Assembly (NCBI GenBank): GCA_035533815.1
Contig: DATLTB010000018.1
Span: forward strand, 1-60,785
DNA: 60,785 nucleotides
From: JANWKA01 sp035533815
GTDB taxonomy: Bacteria; Bacteroidota; Bacteroidia; Chitinophagales; Chitinophagaceae
Direction of reading: 5' to 3'
The position numbers were made by a program, and so were the translations under genes. This document shows positions 26,028 to 34,460 of the stretch, piece after piece. Position 1 is the first letter of the stretch, and the number at the start of each line of letters is the position of its first letter. Below the pieces are notes generated by a model that saw only the letters and a list, made by a program, of their open reading frames with translations, did not search any database and was not told the DNA's origin.

Positions 26028-27301
26028 GATGCCGGGTTTTGGGGAAGCTTCATTTGCAGGAGGACCGGAAAATCAGGTCTCACATATCCTTCCCATTTAC
26101 CGAACCAGGAAACATTTTCCCGGTAATCGGCCACCTCAATGCTCAGGCACTCCTCATGGCTATAGAGCAATATGGAAGTATCCTTTACAAAGAAAAGGGA
26201 GATACTATAGGCTCCGTCATTGAGGAAATTACCCGGTATCAGGCATTCTCCGCAGGCAATTCCCTGCTGGAGCAAAACGGAGGGGGAACTGACATCAAAA
26301 ATGCATTCTCCCCCAAGGGTCAAAAGCTGTAATCCAATACACAAATGCAGTGGATCCAAATTCCAGAATTCAAAGCTCACCAGCAGGGGGGTACGGATAT
26401 CCACCGGTCCTCCGGGCTCGGCCGGCATAGGCTGGATTTCCACCCGCCGAATCCGGATATGCTGGTTACCCGGCGCCTCCCCTGGCGTACTCCATTGCTG
26501 AAGCAAATCATATTTCCTTCCGCTGTGAAGATAATGGGCAATCACCTGCCGGGGTTCACCGGTCGAGACTATCCGGCCTGACTGGAGCAGGATGGCCCGG
26601 GAGCAGAGGTTTTGTACTGCCTGCATATTATGACTGACAAAAAGCACGGTCCTGCCTTCCCTTTCAGAGACATCCTTCATCTTGCCCAGGCATTTCTTCT
26701 GAAATTCCGCATCTCCCACAGCCAGCACTTCATCCACGATCAGGATCTCCGGATCCAGATGAGCAGCAACGGCAAATGCGAGTCGGACATACATCCCCGA
26801 GGAATACCGCTTTACCGGCGTATCAATATATTTTTGCACCCCGGAAAATTCAAGGATCTCCTCAAATCGGGAACGGATTTCCCGGTTGTTCATTCCCAGG
26901 ATATTGCCGTTCAGGAATATATTCTCCCTGCCGGTTAGTTCCTCATGAAAACCCGTGCCTACTTCAAGCAGGCTGGCAATCCTCCCTCTTCCCCTGATCC
27001 GTCCCCGGGTAGGCCGCGTCACCCGGGACAGGATCTTAAGCAGGGTGGATTTACCCGCTCCGTTACGGCCGATTATCCCCAGCACCTCACCCTCCCTGAT
27101 TTCGAAACTGATATCCTGCAAAGCCCAGATATATCCATTGGGATCTTTATCCTCCTCCGTGATTTCTTGGAACCGGTCTTTCTTATTCCTCACTTTACGG
27201 TTCCACCAGTCCATCATATCCGCTTTCAGGGAACCCGTGCCAATGGTGCCCAGCCGGTATCTCTTGGCCACGTTTTCCACCTGTATTAAGGAATTATTCA
27301 T
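26024..27301 (-). CDS. Polysaccharide ABC exporter ATP-binding protein (Wzt/TagH-like)
   Basis: The ATPase of an ABC-2 exporter that moves lipid-linked glycan to the periplasm. The 425-residue product has Walker A GRNGAGKST (about residue 72), a Q-loop-type region (LLEVGTGFHEELTGRENI), signature YSSGMYVRLAFAVA, Walker B ILIVDEVLAVGDAEF and the H-loop SHNMQA. Residues about 265-425 form a beta-rich tail matching the Wzt carbohydrate-binding domain position, which in studied systems recognises a capped chain end. The ATG at 27301 is chosen because the upstream in-frame extension overlaps the permease gene and is not ABC-like. It follows the permease by 14 bp. Confidence 0.92.
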   Translation of the reverse strand: MNNSLIQVENVAKRYRLGTIGTGSLKADMMDWWNRKVRNKKDRFQEITEEDKDPNGYIWALQDISFEIREGEVLGIIGRNGAGKSTLLKILSRVTRPTRGRIRGRGRIASLLEVGTGFHEELTGRENIFLNGNILGMNNREIRSRFEEILEFSGVQKYIDTPVKRYSSGMYVRLAFAVAAHLDPEILIVDEVLAVGDAEFQKKCLGKMKDVSEREGRTVLFVSHNMQAVQNLCSRAILLQSGRIVSTGEPRQVIAHYLHSGRKYDLLQQWSTPGEAPGNQHIRIRRVEIQPMPAEPGGPVDIRTPLLVSFEFWNLDPLHLCIGLQLLTLGGECIFDVSSPSVLLQQGIACGECLIPGNFLNDGAYSISLFFVKDTSILLYSHEECLSIEVADYRENVSWFGKWEGYVRPDFPVLLQMKLPQNPAS

Positions 27302-27315
27302 GCACCTGGTTTGAG

Positions 27316-28170
27316 CTAAAGCACATCCATAGCCTGGTCCTCCATCCTGTTGAACAGGGCTATTCCGGCAAACAGGATGACTGCCATGCAGATGAAACTG
27401 TATGCCAGGTATCCCCAGCTGAACTGACCCTTCCCCAGGAAGGCATAACGGAAGGCTTCGGTCAGTGGGGTCAGGGGATTGATCCTGACCCAAAACCTGA
27501 TCCCGGATGGAACGATGGATAACGGATAGATAACAGGGGTCACAAACATCATCAGCCGAAGCCCAAAATAAATGAGGTTGTTCAGGTCCCGGTATTTTGC
27601 AGTAAGCACGGAAAGAATCAGTCCGGTCCCCAGCGCAATGCCCGCTATGATAACAATGAGCAGGGGGAACGCCAGCATCAGCAGGTTAGGATGAATTGTT
27701 CTCCTATAAAGGGTATAATACAATAAAACCGGGAAAAATAATCCAAGCTGAATCGTAAAGCGAAGCAGCTGGGACACTACAGCAGCAACAGGTACCACCA
27801 GCCTGGGAAAATAGACTTTTCCGAATATGGCTGCATTGCTGGAAAAAGTGGACGAAACTGCGGGCATGCACTCTGAAAAAAAATTCCAGACCAGGATGCC
27901 TGCCAGGTAAAATGGCATGGCAGGAAGCCCATCCGTGGAGATCCCGGCCACCTTACTAAATATGACGATATAAGTCAGGGTGGTGAGCAGGGGCTGCAGG
28001 ATCAGCCATATTGGTCCGAGCACGGTCTGGCGGTAACTGACCAGGAAATCCCTGCGGACCAACCGGAGGACCAGGTCTTTGTAATGCCAGGATCCGCGAA
28101 TCCGCAAATCCAGCCATCCGGAGGAAGGATTGATCTCCCAGGCAGGCACAGGTATTTCAGGGGAAGGCAT
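27316..28170 (-). CDS. Polysaccharide ABC exporter permease (Wzm/ABC-2 type)
   Basis: The membrane subunit of the same exporter, 284 residues. After an N-terminal cytoplasmic part (WHYKDLVLRLVRRDFLVSYRQTVLGPIW, the usual ABC-2 start), about six hydrophobic segments follow, ending with WGYLAYSFICMAVILFAGIALF and a short tail. The ATG at 28170 is preferred to the TTG at 28176. It is the first gene of the nine-gene operon, with a TACATTTG box 50 bp upstream. Confidence 0.92.
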   Translation of the reverse strand: MPSPEIPVPAWEINPSSGWLDLRIRGSWHYKDLVLRLVRRDFLVSYRQTVLGPIWLILQPLLTTLTYIVIFSKVAGISTDGLPAMPFYLAGILVWNFFSECMPAVSSTFSSNAAIFGKVYFPRLVVPVAAVVSQLLRFTIQLGLFFPVLLYYTLYRRTIHPNLLMLAFPLLIVIIAGIALGTGLILSVLTAKYRDLNNLIYFGLRLMMFVTPVIYPLSIVPSGIRFWVRINPLTPLTEAFRYAFLGKGQFSWGYLAYSFICMAVILFAGIALFNRMEDQAMDVL

Positions 28171-28203
28171 AAACAAGAAATTATCCCGGCCCGTTCACTT
28201 GCC

Positions 28204-28240
28204 GGCGCTGATTATATAATCAAATGTAGTAAACAGCGCC
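28204..28240 (-). promoter_or_regulatory. Promoter and operator-like dyad of the glycan operon
   Basis: The minus-strand -7 box TACATTTG is at 28221-28228. It lies between perfect arms GGCGCTG (28204-28210) and CAGCGCC (28234-28240), 23 bp apart, whose centre falls at the edge of the box. Nested inside, the 12-bp perfect palindrome GATTATATAATC (28210-28221) covers the expected transcription start. This is a good candidate site for a repressor. Confidence 0.6.
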
Positions 28241-28330
28241 TGCTTATGGTAATGCCCTGTAAAATACCGCCGGCAGAACCGAGCCCAATAAGCAACTGGG
28301 GGGAATAAATTGCCGGAAGCCGGTTTTTGG

Positions 28331-29698
28331 TTATTGCACGAAAACCGTTTTGATATTCACAAATTCATGGATGCCGAATTCCCCCAGTTCCCGTCCGTAT
28401 CCCGATTGCTTGATCCCCCCGAAAGGCAGCCTGGGATCAGATTTCACCGGGGCATTCACAAAGCAGCTTCCCGCCTGCAGTTCCCCGGAAGCGATGGCTT
28501 CTCCCCTTTTTTTATCCTGGGTGAAGACTGCGGCCCCCAGTCCGAACCGACTGTCATTGGCCAGCCGGATAGCGTCTTGCTCATCTTTTGCCCTGATGAT
28601 GGCAGCCACGGGTCCGAACAATTCTTCATCATAAGCCGGCATCCCTTTTTTGACCCGGGTCAGCACAGTGGGCGGATAATAGGCCCCAGGACCCTCGGGC
28701 ACCACACCACCCAAACTGCATATTGCACCCAGGCGGATGCTTTTACGGACCTGACGGTGCAACCTGTCCCGGAGGTCCATCCGGGCCAGCGGACCGATAT
28801 CCGTGCCTTCATGCAGGGGATCACCCATCTTTTTGGCGCTCATCAGGGAAATAAACTCCCGTTCAAATTCCTGCGCTACCCCGGGGACAACAATAAAGCG
28901 TTTGGCAGCAATGCAGCTTTCGCCGTTGTTGATCAGGCGGCTGTTCACCCCGATCTCCGCCGCTTTACGGATATCGGCGTCCGCCAGGATGATATAGGCA
29001 TCGCTTCCCCCCAGTTCAAGTACCGTTTTTTTAAGTAGGGAACCGGCATGCCGGGCTACCGCCCTGCCAGCTTCCGTGCTCCCGGTTAGGGTCACCGCAC
29101 AAATCAGGGGATGGGAAAGGATACCAGGAATGGATGAAGAAGGCAATAGTAAGGTCTGAAACAAATGCGGGGGAAACCCGGCTGCTGCAAATATTTTCTC
29201 CAGGGCAAGCGCGCAGCCCGGGACATTGGATGCATGTTTAAGGATTGCCCCGTTCCCGGCCATCAAGGCAGGTGCGGCAAAGCGGAAAACCTGCCAGAAA
29301 GGAAAATTCCAGGGCATGACCGCCAGCACTACCCCGAGCGGTTCGAAAACGATGCTGCTCCTGAGTGCATCTGTCACTACCGCCCTGGGTTCCAGGAAGC
29401 CTGCAGCATGCTCCGCAAAGTACTTACAGGCCCAGGCAGATTTTTCCAGTTCTGCTATTCCCTGGCTAAGCGGTTTGCCCATTTCCAGGGCCATCAGCCG
29501 GGCCAGATCCATCTTTTGCCCTTCCAGGACCTGGCTGGCAGCCATCATGCAGACTGCCCGCTGGGCTATGGATCGACTGCTCCAGGCGGAAAAGGCCCGG
29601 AAGGCCTTTTTGATTTTCAGGTCAGTTTGCCCAGGACTGTGGGTCCGGTATTTTTTCAGGGGATTTCCTGTCGCTGGATTGACGGATATGATTTCCAT
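28331..29698 (-). CDS. NAD(P)-dependent aldehyde dehydrogenase (succinate-semialdehyde dehydrogenase type)
   Basis: Oxidises an aldehyde to the acid. The 455-residue protein has the ALDH fold: MPWNFPFWQVFRF (about residue 130), TLTGSTEAGRAVA (cofactor), VLELGGSDAYI with the general-base Glu (about 228), NNGESCIAAKRF with the nucleophile Cys (about 262), and FGPVAAI. The IISVNPATGNPLKKY start and LPFGGIKQSGYGRELGEFGIHEFVNIKTV end match the GabD/Sad subfamily. It lies downstream of dnaK, separated from it by a terminator, so it is probably expressed independently. Confidence 0.9.
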   Translation of the reverse strand: MEIISVNPATGNPLKKYRTHSPGQTDLKIKKAFRAFSAWSSRSIAQRAVCMMAASQVLEGQKMDLARLMALEMGKPLSQGIAELEKSAWACKYFAEHAAGFLEPRAVVTDALRSSIVFEPLGVVLAVMPWNFPFWQVFRFAAPALMAGNGAILKHASNVPGCALALEKIFAAAGFPPHLFQTLLLPSSSIPGILSHPLICAVTLTGSTEAGRAVARHAGSLLKKTVLELGGSDAYIILADADIRKAAEIGVNSRLINNGESCIAAKRFIVVPGVAQEFEREFISLMSAKKMGDPLHEGTDIGPLARMDLRDRLHRQVRKSIRLGAICSLGGVVPEGPGAYYPPTVLTRVKKGMPAYDEELFGPVAAIIRAKDEQDAIRLANDSRFGLGAAVFTQDKKRGEAIASGELQAGSCFVNAPVKSDPRLPFGGIKQSGYGRELGEFGIHEFVNIKTVFVQ

Positions 29699-29728
29699 GG
29701 CTGGCTGTTCATCATGCCCTTAGGCAAA

Positions 29729-29758
29729 AAAGGTTGGGCATCCAGATGCCCAACCTTT
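29729..29758 (-). terminator. Intrinsic terminator of dnaK
   Basis: Read on the minus strand, AAAGGTTGGGCATC and GATGCCCAACCTTT form a long perfect stem that is followed directly by a T-run (TTTTTT including the last stem bases). It begins 22 bases after the dnaK stop and ends before the aldehyde dehydrogenase start. Confidence 0.85.
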
Positions 29759-29780
29759 ATGCATTCAATTCATTGCCGGA

Positions 29781-31700
29781 TTATTTCACTTCTTCAAAGG
29801 GCACATCGGTAACCGTATTTTCGCCTTCCGGGGTACCTGCACTTTCGGGGGAATGCCCGTTGCTTCCCGGGGCTTCATTCGGGGCGCCTTCCGGCTGTTG
29901 GGTAGCTTTATACATATCCTCTGAAGCTGCTGTCCATGCTTTGTTCAGGTCAGCGATGGCACTGTCCATTTTAGCCGTGTCCTGCCCCTTGTGGGCATCC
30001 CTGAGCCGGCCAAGGGCTGCCTCAATGGATGCCTTCTTGTCACCCGGGATCTTGTCCCCGTATTCCTTCAGCTGCTTTTCCGTGCTGAAGATCAGCCCGT
30101 CTGCCTGATTCAGCTTTTCAATTTTTTCCCTGGCTTCCTTATCCGTAGTTTCATTCACCTTGGCCTCATTCTTCATTTTTTCTATTTCTTCCTTGCTCAG
30201 GCCACTGCCCGCTTCAATCCGGATATTCTGGGTTTTACCTGTCCCCTTATCCTTGGCTGTAACATGCAGGATGCCGTTGGCATCAATATCAAAAGTGACT
30301 TCCACCTGTGGAAGGCCCCGGGGTGCCGGAGGTATGCCATCCAGTATGAACCGGCCCAGGGTCCTGTTCTGACCCGCCATCGGCCTTTCTCCCTGCAGCA
30401 CATGAATCTCAACACTGGGCTGATTATCCGATGCAGTGGAAAAAACCTCCGATTTCTTGGTGGGAATCGTGGTGTTCGAATCTATCAGCCGGGTCATTAC
30501 CCCACCCATCGTTTCAATACCCAGGCTTAAGGGAGTCACATCCAGCAACAGTACATCCTTGACCTCACCGGTTAATACACCACCCTGTATGGATGCTCCA
30601 ACTGCCACCACTTCATCCGGATTGACCCCTTTGGAAGGCTTGCGTCCGAAGAATTTTTCCACCACTTCCTGAATCTTGGGGATCCGGGTCGAGCCACCTA
30701 CCAGGATCACTTCATTGATTTCACCGATAGTCAGGCCGGCATCTTTCAGGGCCTTGCGGCAGGGTTCCAGGGTCCTTTCCACCAGGGTATCACATAATTG
30801 TTCAAACTTTGCCCGGCTCAGCTTTTTGACGAGGTGTTTGGGTACACCGTCCACTGCAGTGATATACGGCAGGTTAATCTCTGTTTCCTGGGATGAGGAT
30901 AATTCTACCTTAGCTTTTTCTGCAGCTTCTTTCAGTCGCTGCCAGGCCATGGGGTCCTTACGCAGGTCCACTGCCTGATCCTTTTTGAAGTCATCGGCAA
31001 GCCAGTCCATGACCATTTTGTCAAAATCATCCCCGCCCAAATGGGTATCCCCATTGGTCGATTTGACTTCGAACACCCCATCGCCCAATTCCAGGATGGA
31101 GATATCAAAGGTCCCCCCTCCCAGATCGAAAACGGCTATCTTGCTGTCCTTGTGCTTTTTGTCCAAGCCATAAGCCAGGGCCGCAGCAGTAGGTTCATTG
31201 ATTATCCTTCGGACGTTCAGACCGGCAATTTCACCGGCTTCCTTCGTAGCCTGGCGCTGCGCATCATTGAAATAGGCCGGAACGGTGATCACTGCTTCTG
31301 TCACTTCCTGTCCCAGGTAGTCTTCTGCAGTTTTTTTCATTTTCTGCAGGATCATCGCAGAAATTTCCTGCGGGGTGTATAGTCTTCCATCAATATCAAT
31401 CCGGGTCGTATTGTTATCTCCCCTGACCACCTTATAGCTCCAATGCGGAATTTCATTGCTCACTTCATCAAAATGGCGACCCATGAAACGCTTGACTGAC
31501 ATGATCGTGTTCAGTGGATTGGTGATCGCCTGCCTTTTGGCCGGATCTCCCACTTTCCGCTCCCCGTTTTTCAGGAAAGCGACCACGGAGGGTGTAGTGC
31601 GGTGCCCTTCATCATTAGCGATCACCACAGGCTCATTCCCTTCCATAACAGCGACGCAGGAATTCGTGGTTCCCAGGTCTATTCCTATAATTTTTCCCAT
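29781..31700 (-). CDS. dnaK: Chaperone DnaK (Hsp70)
   Basis: ATP-driven chaperone working with DnaJ and GrpE. The 639-residue product has GIDLGTTNSCVAVMEG (phosphate 1), the ATPase signatures IAVFDLGGGTFDISI and VILVGGSTRIPKIQ, the EVKDVLLLDVTPLSLGIET linker, and the substrate-binding and helical-lid domains. The tail is rich in Gly/Pro/Glu and ends in FEEVK. The ATG at 31700 is chosen over 31742: it begins MGKIIGIDLG and is preceded by AAAAGGAG-like purines 8-14 bases upstream, one of the few Shine-Dalgarno-like sites here. dnaJ and grpE are not adjacent. Confidence 0.98.
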   Translation of the reverse strand: MGKIIGIDLGTTNSCVAVMEGNEPVVIANDEGHRTTPSVVAFLKNGERKVGDPAKRQAITNPLNTIMSVKRFMGRHFDEVSNEIPHWSYKVVRGDNNTTRIDIDGRLYTPQEISAMILQKMKKTAEDYLGQEVTEAVITVPAYFNDAQRQATKEAGEIAGLNVRRIINEPTAAALAYGLDKKHKDSKIAVFDLGGGTFDISILELGDGVFEVKSTNGDTHLGGDDFDKMVMDWLADDFKKDQAVDLRKDPMAWQRLKEAAEKAKVELSSSQETEINLPYITAVDGVPKHLVKKLSRAKFEQLCDTLVERTLEPCRKALKDAGLTIGEINEVILVGGSTRIPKIQEVVEKFFGRKPSKGVNPDEVVAVGASIQGGVLTGEVKDVLLLDVTPLSLGIETMGGVMTRLIDSNTTIPTKKSEVFSTASDNQPSVEIHVLQGERPMAGQNRTLGRFILDGIPPAPRGLPQVEVTFDIDANGILHVTAKDKGTGKTQNIRIEAGSGLSKEEIEKMKNEAKVNETTDKEAREKIEKLNQADGLIFSTEKQLKEYGDKIPGDKKASIEAALGRLRDAHKGQDTAKMDSAIADLNKAWTAASEDMYKATQQPEGAPNEAPGSNGHSPESAGTPEGENTVTDVPFEEVK

Positions 31701-31767
31701 AGTATTATTCTCCTTTTCTTGAATTTGTATTAAAATTGACAATGATTATGCCAAGCAATGGAATATG

Positions 31768-31808
31768 CAATATTGTCAGTTTTAAAAGTTACAATAAAAA
31801 ATATTGTA
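31768..31808. promoter_or_regulatory. Related palindromes upstream of dnaK
   Basis: CAATATTG (31768-31775) is a perfect palindrome. TACAATA (31790-31796) and TATTGTA (31802-31808) form a perfect 7-bp dyad with five A between. Both contain the half-site ATATTGT, at 31770-31776 and 31801-31807, 31 bp apart. They lie in the 213-bp gap between dnaK and the GNAT gene and could bind a regulator of either. Confidence 0.4.
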
Positions 31809-31913
31809 TAAACTTATTATATATCAATAACTTATGTGGGCCCTGCTTATTTCAATCTGCATGAATAGCTAATGGTGGGCAGGGGATCTGATCAATGGTC
31901 AATAGGTAAGTAC

Positions 31914-32399
31914 ATGGATTCACCGGTCATACGTCCGATCAGGGATAGTGATAATGCCGATCTGGCCAGAATCATCCGCAATGCCCTCAGGGAATTCCTG
32001 TTGAACTTGCAGGGAACAGCCTATGAAGACCAGTCCATAGATGCGTTATCCCTTCATTTCCAGGAGCCCCGCAGTGCTTATTTTGTGGCCTGCCTGGGTG
32101 ACAGGATTGCAGGGGGAGCTGGCATTCGGGAATTAGCAGGCGGGGATACCACCATAGCTGAATTGCAGAAAATGTACCTGCAACCGCAGGCCAGGGGAAA
32201 GGGACTGGGGGTGCTGCTGCTTAATCAATGCCTGGATTTTGCCCGCCAGTCGGGTTTTAAACAGTGCTATATAGAAACTATGCCGGAACTGCAGGCCGCG
32301 ATCCGGTTATATACATCCTTTGGATTCAGCCCCTTATCAGGCCCTTTGGGAAATACGGGGCATTATGGATGCAGGGTATGGATGATCAGGGATCTTTAA
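31914..32399 (+). CDS. GNAT-family N-acetyltransferase
   Basis: A 161-residue acetyl-CoA-dependent acyltransferase; substrate unknown. The acetyl-CoA loop is LQPQARGKGLGVLLLNQCLDFA (Q/RxxGxG/A, about residues 85-105), preceded by the beta-4 strand ELQKMYL; C-terminal TSFGFSPLSGPLGNTGHYGCRVWMIRDL completes the fold. The ATG at 31914 is preferred over 31872, which adds 14 residues outside the domain. It is divergent from dnaK and 132 bp before argS. Confidence 0.85.
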   Translation: MDSPVIRPIRDSDNADLARIIRNALREFLLNLQGTAYEDQSIDALSLHFQEPRSAYFVACLGDRIAGGAGIRELAGGDTTIAELQKMYLQPQARGKGLGVLLLNQCLDFARQSGFKQCYIETMPELQAAIRLYTSFGFSPLSGPLGNTGHYGCRVWMIRDL

Positions 32400-32503
32400 G
32401 CCTCCAAAAAATACCATGACCTGCCTGCTGCCCTCCGTTTTACTCCCGGGAACATCCCCTGAAATATTCAAGTTTTAAATCCCGGTGAATGGGCCATCCT
32501 TGC

Positions 32504-32511
32504 TATTTTTG
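32504..32511 (+). promoter_or_regulatory. -7 promoter box for argS
   Basis: TATTTTTG matches TAnnTTTG and lies 20 bp before the argS ATG, which fixes that start. No standard -33 TTTG seen. Confidence 0.6.
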
Positions 32512-32531
32512 CAATTCAACTTTTCCAAGCG

Positions 32532-34325
32532 ATGGGATTCATACAGGAGGTACAGCAAGCGGCATGCTCAGCCATCCGGTCTGTTTTCCAGGTTCAACTG
32601 GAGCCGCATGAACTCCAGGTCAGTCCCACTAAGCCGGAATTTACCGGAGATTTTACCCTGGTCGTCTTTACATTGACCAGGTTCAGCAAGACTTCTCCGG
32701 AAACCACGGCAAAATTGCTTGGTGACCGGCTGATGGTTGATCATGCTCACCTGTTTTCCGGTTTCGGGGTGATCAGGGGCTTTCTTAACCTGACGCTCAG
32801 TGATCCCTTTCTACATCAATACCTGGAAGACCATTATAACCGGACAGCTGGAGCGATACGGGAAAAAAACGGCCGGACCGTCATGGTGGAATTTTCATCC
32901 CCAAATACCAATAAACCCCTGCATCTGGGCCACCTGAGGAACAACTTCCTGGGAGATGCCATATGTGAGATACTCCAGGCCGGAGGCTGGAATGTAGTGC
33001 GGGCCAACCTGATCAATGACAGGGGAATCCATATTTGCAAATCTATGGTAGCCTGGCAATTATTCGCCGGGGGAGCCACTCCGGAAACCGAAAAGCTGAA
33101 AGGAGATCATTTTGTGGGAAGATACTATGTCCTTTTCAATGACAAATACAAACTGGAGGTGGCGGAACTGGTCAATGGGGGCATGGAACCAGGAATTGCA
33201 GAACGAGAGGCCCCGCTCATGAAAGCTACCCAGGAGATGTTGCAGCAATGGGAGGCCGGAGATCCGGCAATCAGGTCGCTTTGGCAAAAAATGAATGCCT
33301 GGGTATATACTGGATTTGAGGAGACTTACCGGAGACTCTCCATCCATTTTGATCAGGTATATTATGAGAGCAGCACCTATTTACTGGGCAGGGAACTTGT
33401 TTTGGAAGGGCTGGGCGGAGGAATATTTTTCCGAAAGGAAGATGGTTCCGTCTGGGTTGACCTGACCGGCGATGGGCTAGACCAGAAGTTGCTGATCCGG
33501 GGCGATGGCACTTCTGTGTATATGACCCAGGATCTCGGCACGGCCCAGCTTAAATATGATGATTTCCACATGGACAAAAGCATCTATGTCATCGCTGATG
33601 AGCAGAACTATCACATGAAAGTGCTCCAACTGATTCTGACTAAACTCGGGAAACCATATGCTGCCCACTTGTTCCATCTTTCCTATGGAATGGTGGAACT
33701 GACTTCAGGAAAAATGAAAAGCCGGGAAGGAACTGTGGTGGATGCCGATGACCTGATCGACGAAATGATTTCCACAGCTGCTGAACGGACGGCGTCCCTG
33801 GGAAAAGTGAAGGATTTTTCCGAAACTGAACTCCAGGAACTGCATGATATCCTCGGTATTGGGGCCATGAAGTTTTTCCTGCTTCGCGTCAACCCCAGGA
33901 AACGCATGGTTTTTGAACCGGAGGAATCCATCGATTTTCAGGGATTCACAGGACCCTTCATCCAATATACCTATGCCCGGATAAAATCCATATTGAGAAA
34001 GGAAGGGATCACAGGTACGGTGCCGGGTCCAGCAGGGAATAACGCCGCGGAACCGATGCTGCCTGCCGAAAAATCGTTGTTGCTGAACCTGGAACAATTC
34101 CCCGCCATGCTGGACGAAGCCGGGGAAGAAATGGACCCTTCGGTTATTGCAGTATACCTATATCGCGTGGCCAGATCCTTCAACACCCTATATACAGAAT
34201 TACCCATTTCGAGGGCAGCTTCGCCGGAGAAAAAAACCCTCCGTCTCCGGATATCGGTATTAACCGCAGATATCATTGCCCGGGGAATGTCCCTGCTTTG
34301 TATCAGGGTGCCTGAAAGGATGTAA
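32532..34325 (+). CDS. argS: Arginyl-tRNA synthetase
   Basis: Charges tRNA-Arg. The 597-residue class I synthetase has an N-terminal Add-1 domain (about 1-110), the HIGH-equivalent motif NKPLHLGHLRNN (about residues 132-143), KMKSREGTVVDADDL (about 396-410) in the KMSKS position, and the DALR anticodon-binding domain (FTGPFIQYTYARIKSILRK onward). The standard KMSKS lysine is replaced by the KMKSREG form seen in many ArgRS. Length normal. The start is supported by the TATTTTTG box 20 bp upstream. Confidence 0.97.
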   Translation: MGFIQEVQQAACSAIRSVFQVQLEPHELQVSPTKPEFTGDFTLVVFTLTRFSKTSPETTAKLLGDRLMVDHAHLFSGFGVIRGFLNLTLSDPFLHQYLEDHYNRTAGAIREKNGRTVMVEFSSPNTNKPLHLGHLRNNFLGDAICEILQAGGWNVVRANLINDRGIHICKSMVAWQLFAGGATPETEKLKGDHFVGRYYVLFNDKYKLEVAELVNGGMEPGIAEREAPLMKATQEMLQQWEAGDPAIRSLWQKMNAWVYTGFEETYRRLSIHFDQVYYESSTYLLGRELVLEGLGGGIFFRKEDGSVWVDLTGDGLDQKLLIRGDGTSVYMTQDLGTAQLKYDDFHMDKSIYVIADEQNYHMKVLQLILTKLGKPYAAHLFHLSYGMVELTSGKMKSREGTVVDADDLIDEMISTAAERTASLGKVKDFSETELQELHDILGIGAMKFFLLRVNPRKRMVFEPEESIDFQGFTGPFIQYTYARIKSILRKEGITGTVPGPAGNNAAEPMLPAEKSLLLNLEQFPAMLDEAGEEMDPSVIAVYLYRVARSFNTLYTELPISRAASPEKKTLRLRISVLTADIIARGMSLLCIRVPERM

Positions 34326-34460
34326 TCAGGTTATCCGGCTATTTCCCCATACCTGACTGGAAGATATTTTCAACCCGGATTTCTCGAAATAGGAAGACCG
34401 ATAGCATACACCTGGTTGTCACCATCACATAAAGCGGCATTCACGGGACTGGGATCTCAG

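Noticed and set aside
26024..27493. A 64-residue N-terminal extension of the Wzt-like ATPase
   Set aside because: It overlaps the permease gene and is Pro/Cys/Gly-rich; the ABC domain begins at the ATG at 27301.
31743..31913. CIRCE/HrcA control of dnaK
   Set aside because: No TTAGCACTC-N9-GAGTGCTAA sequence is present upstream.
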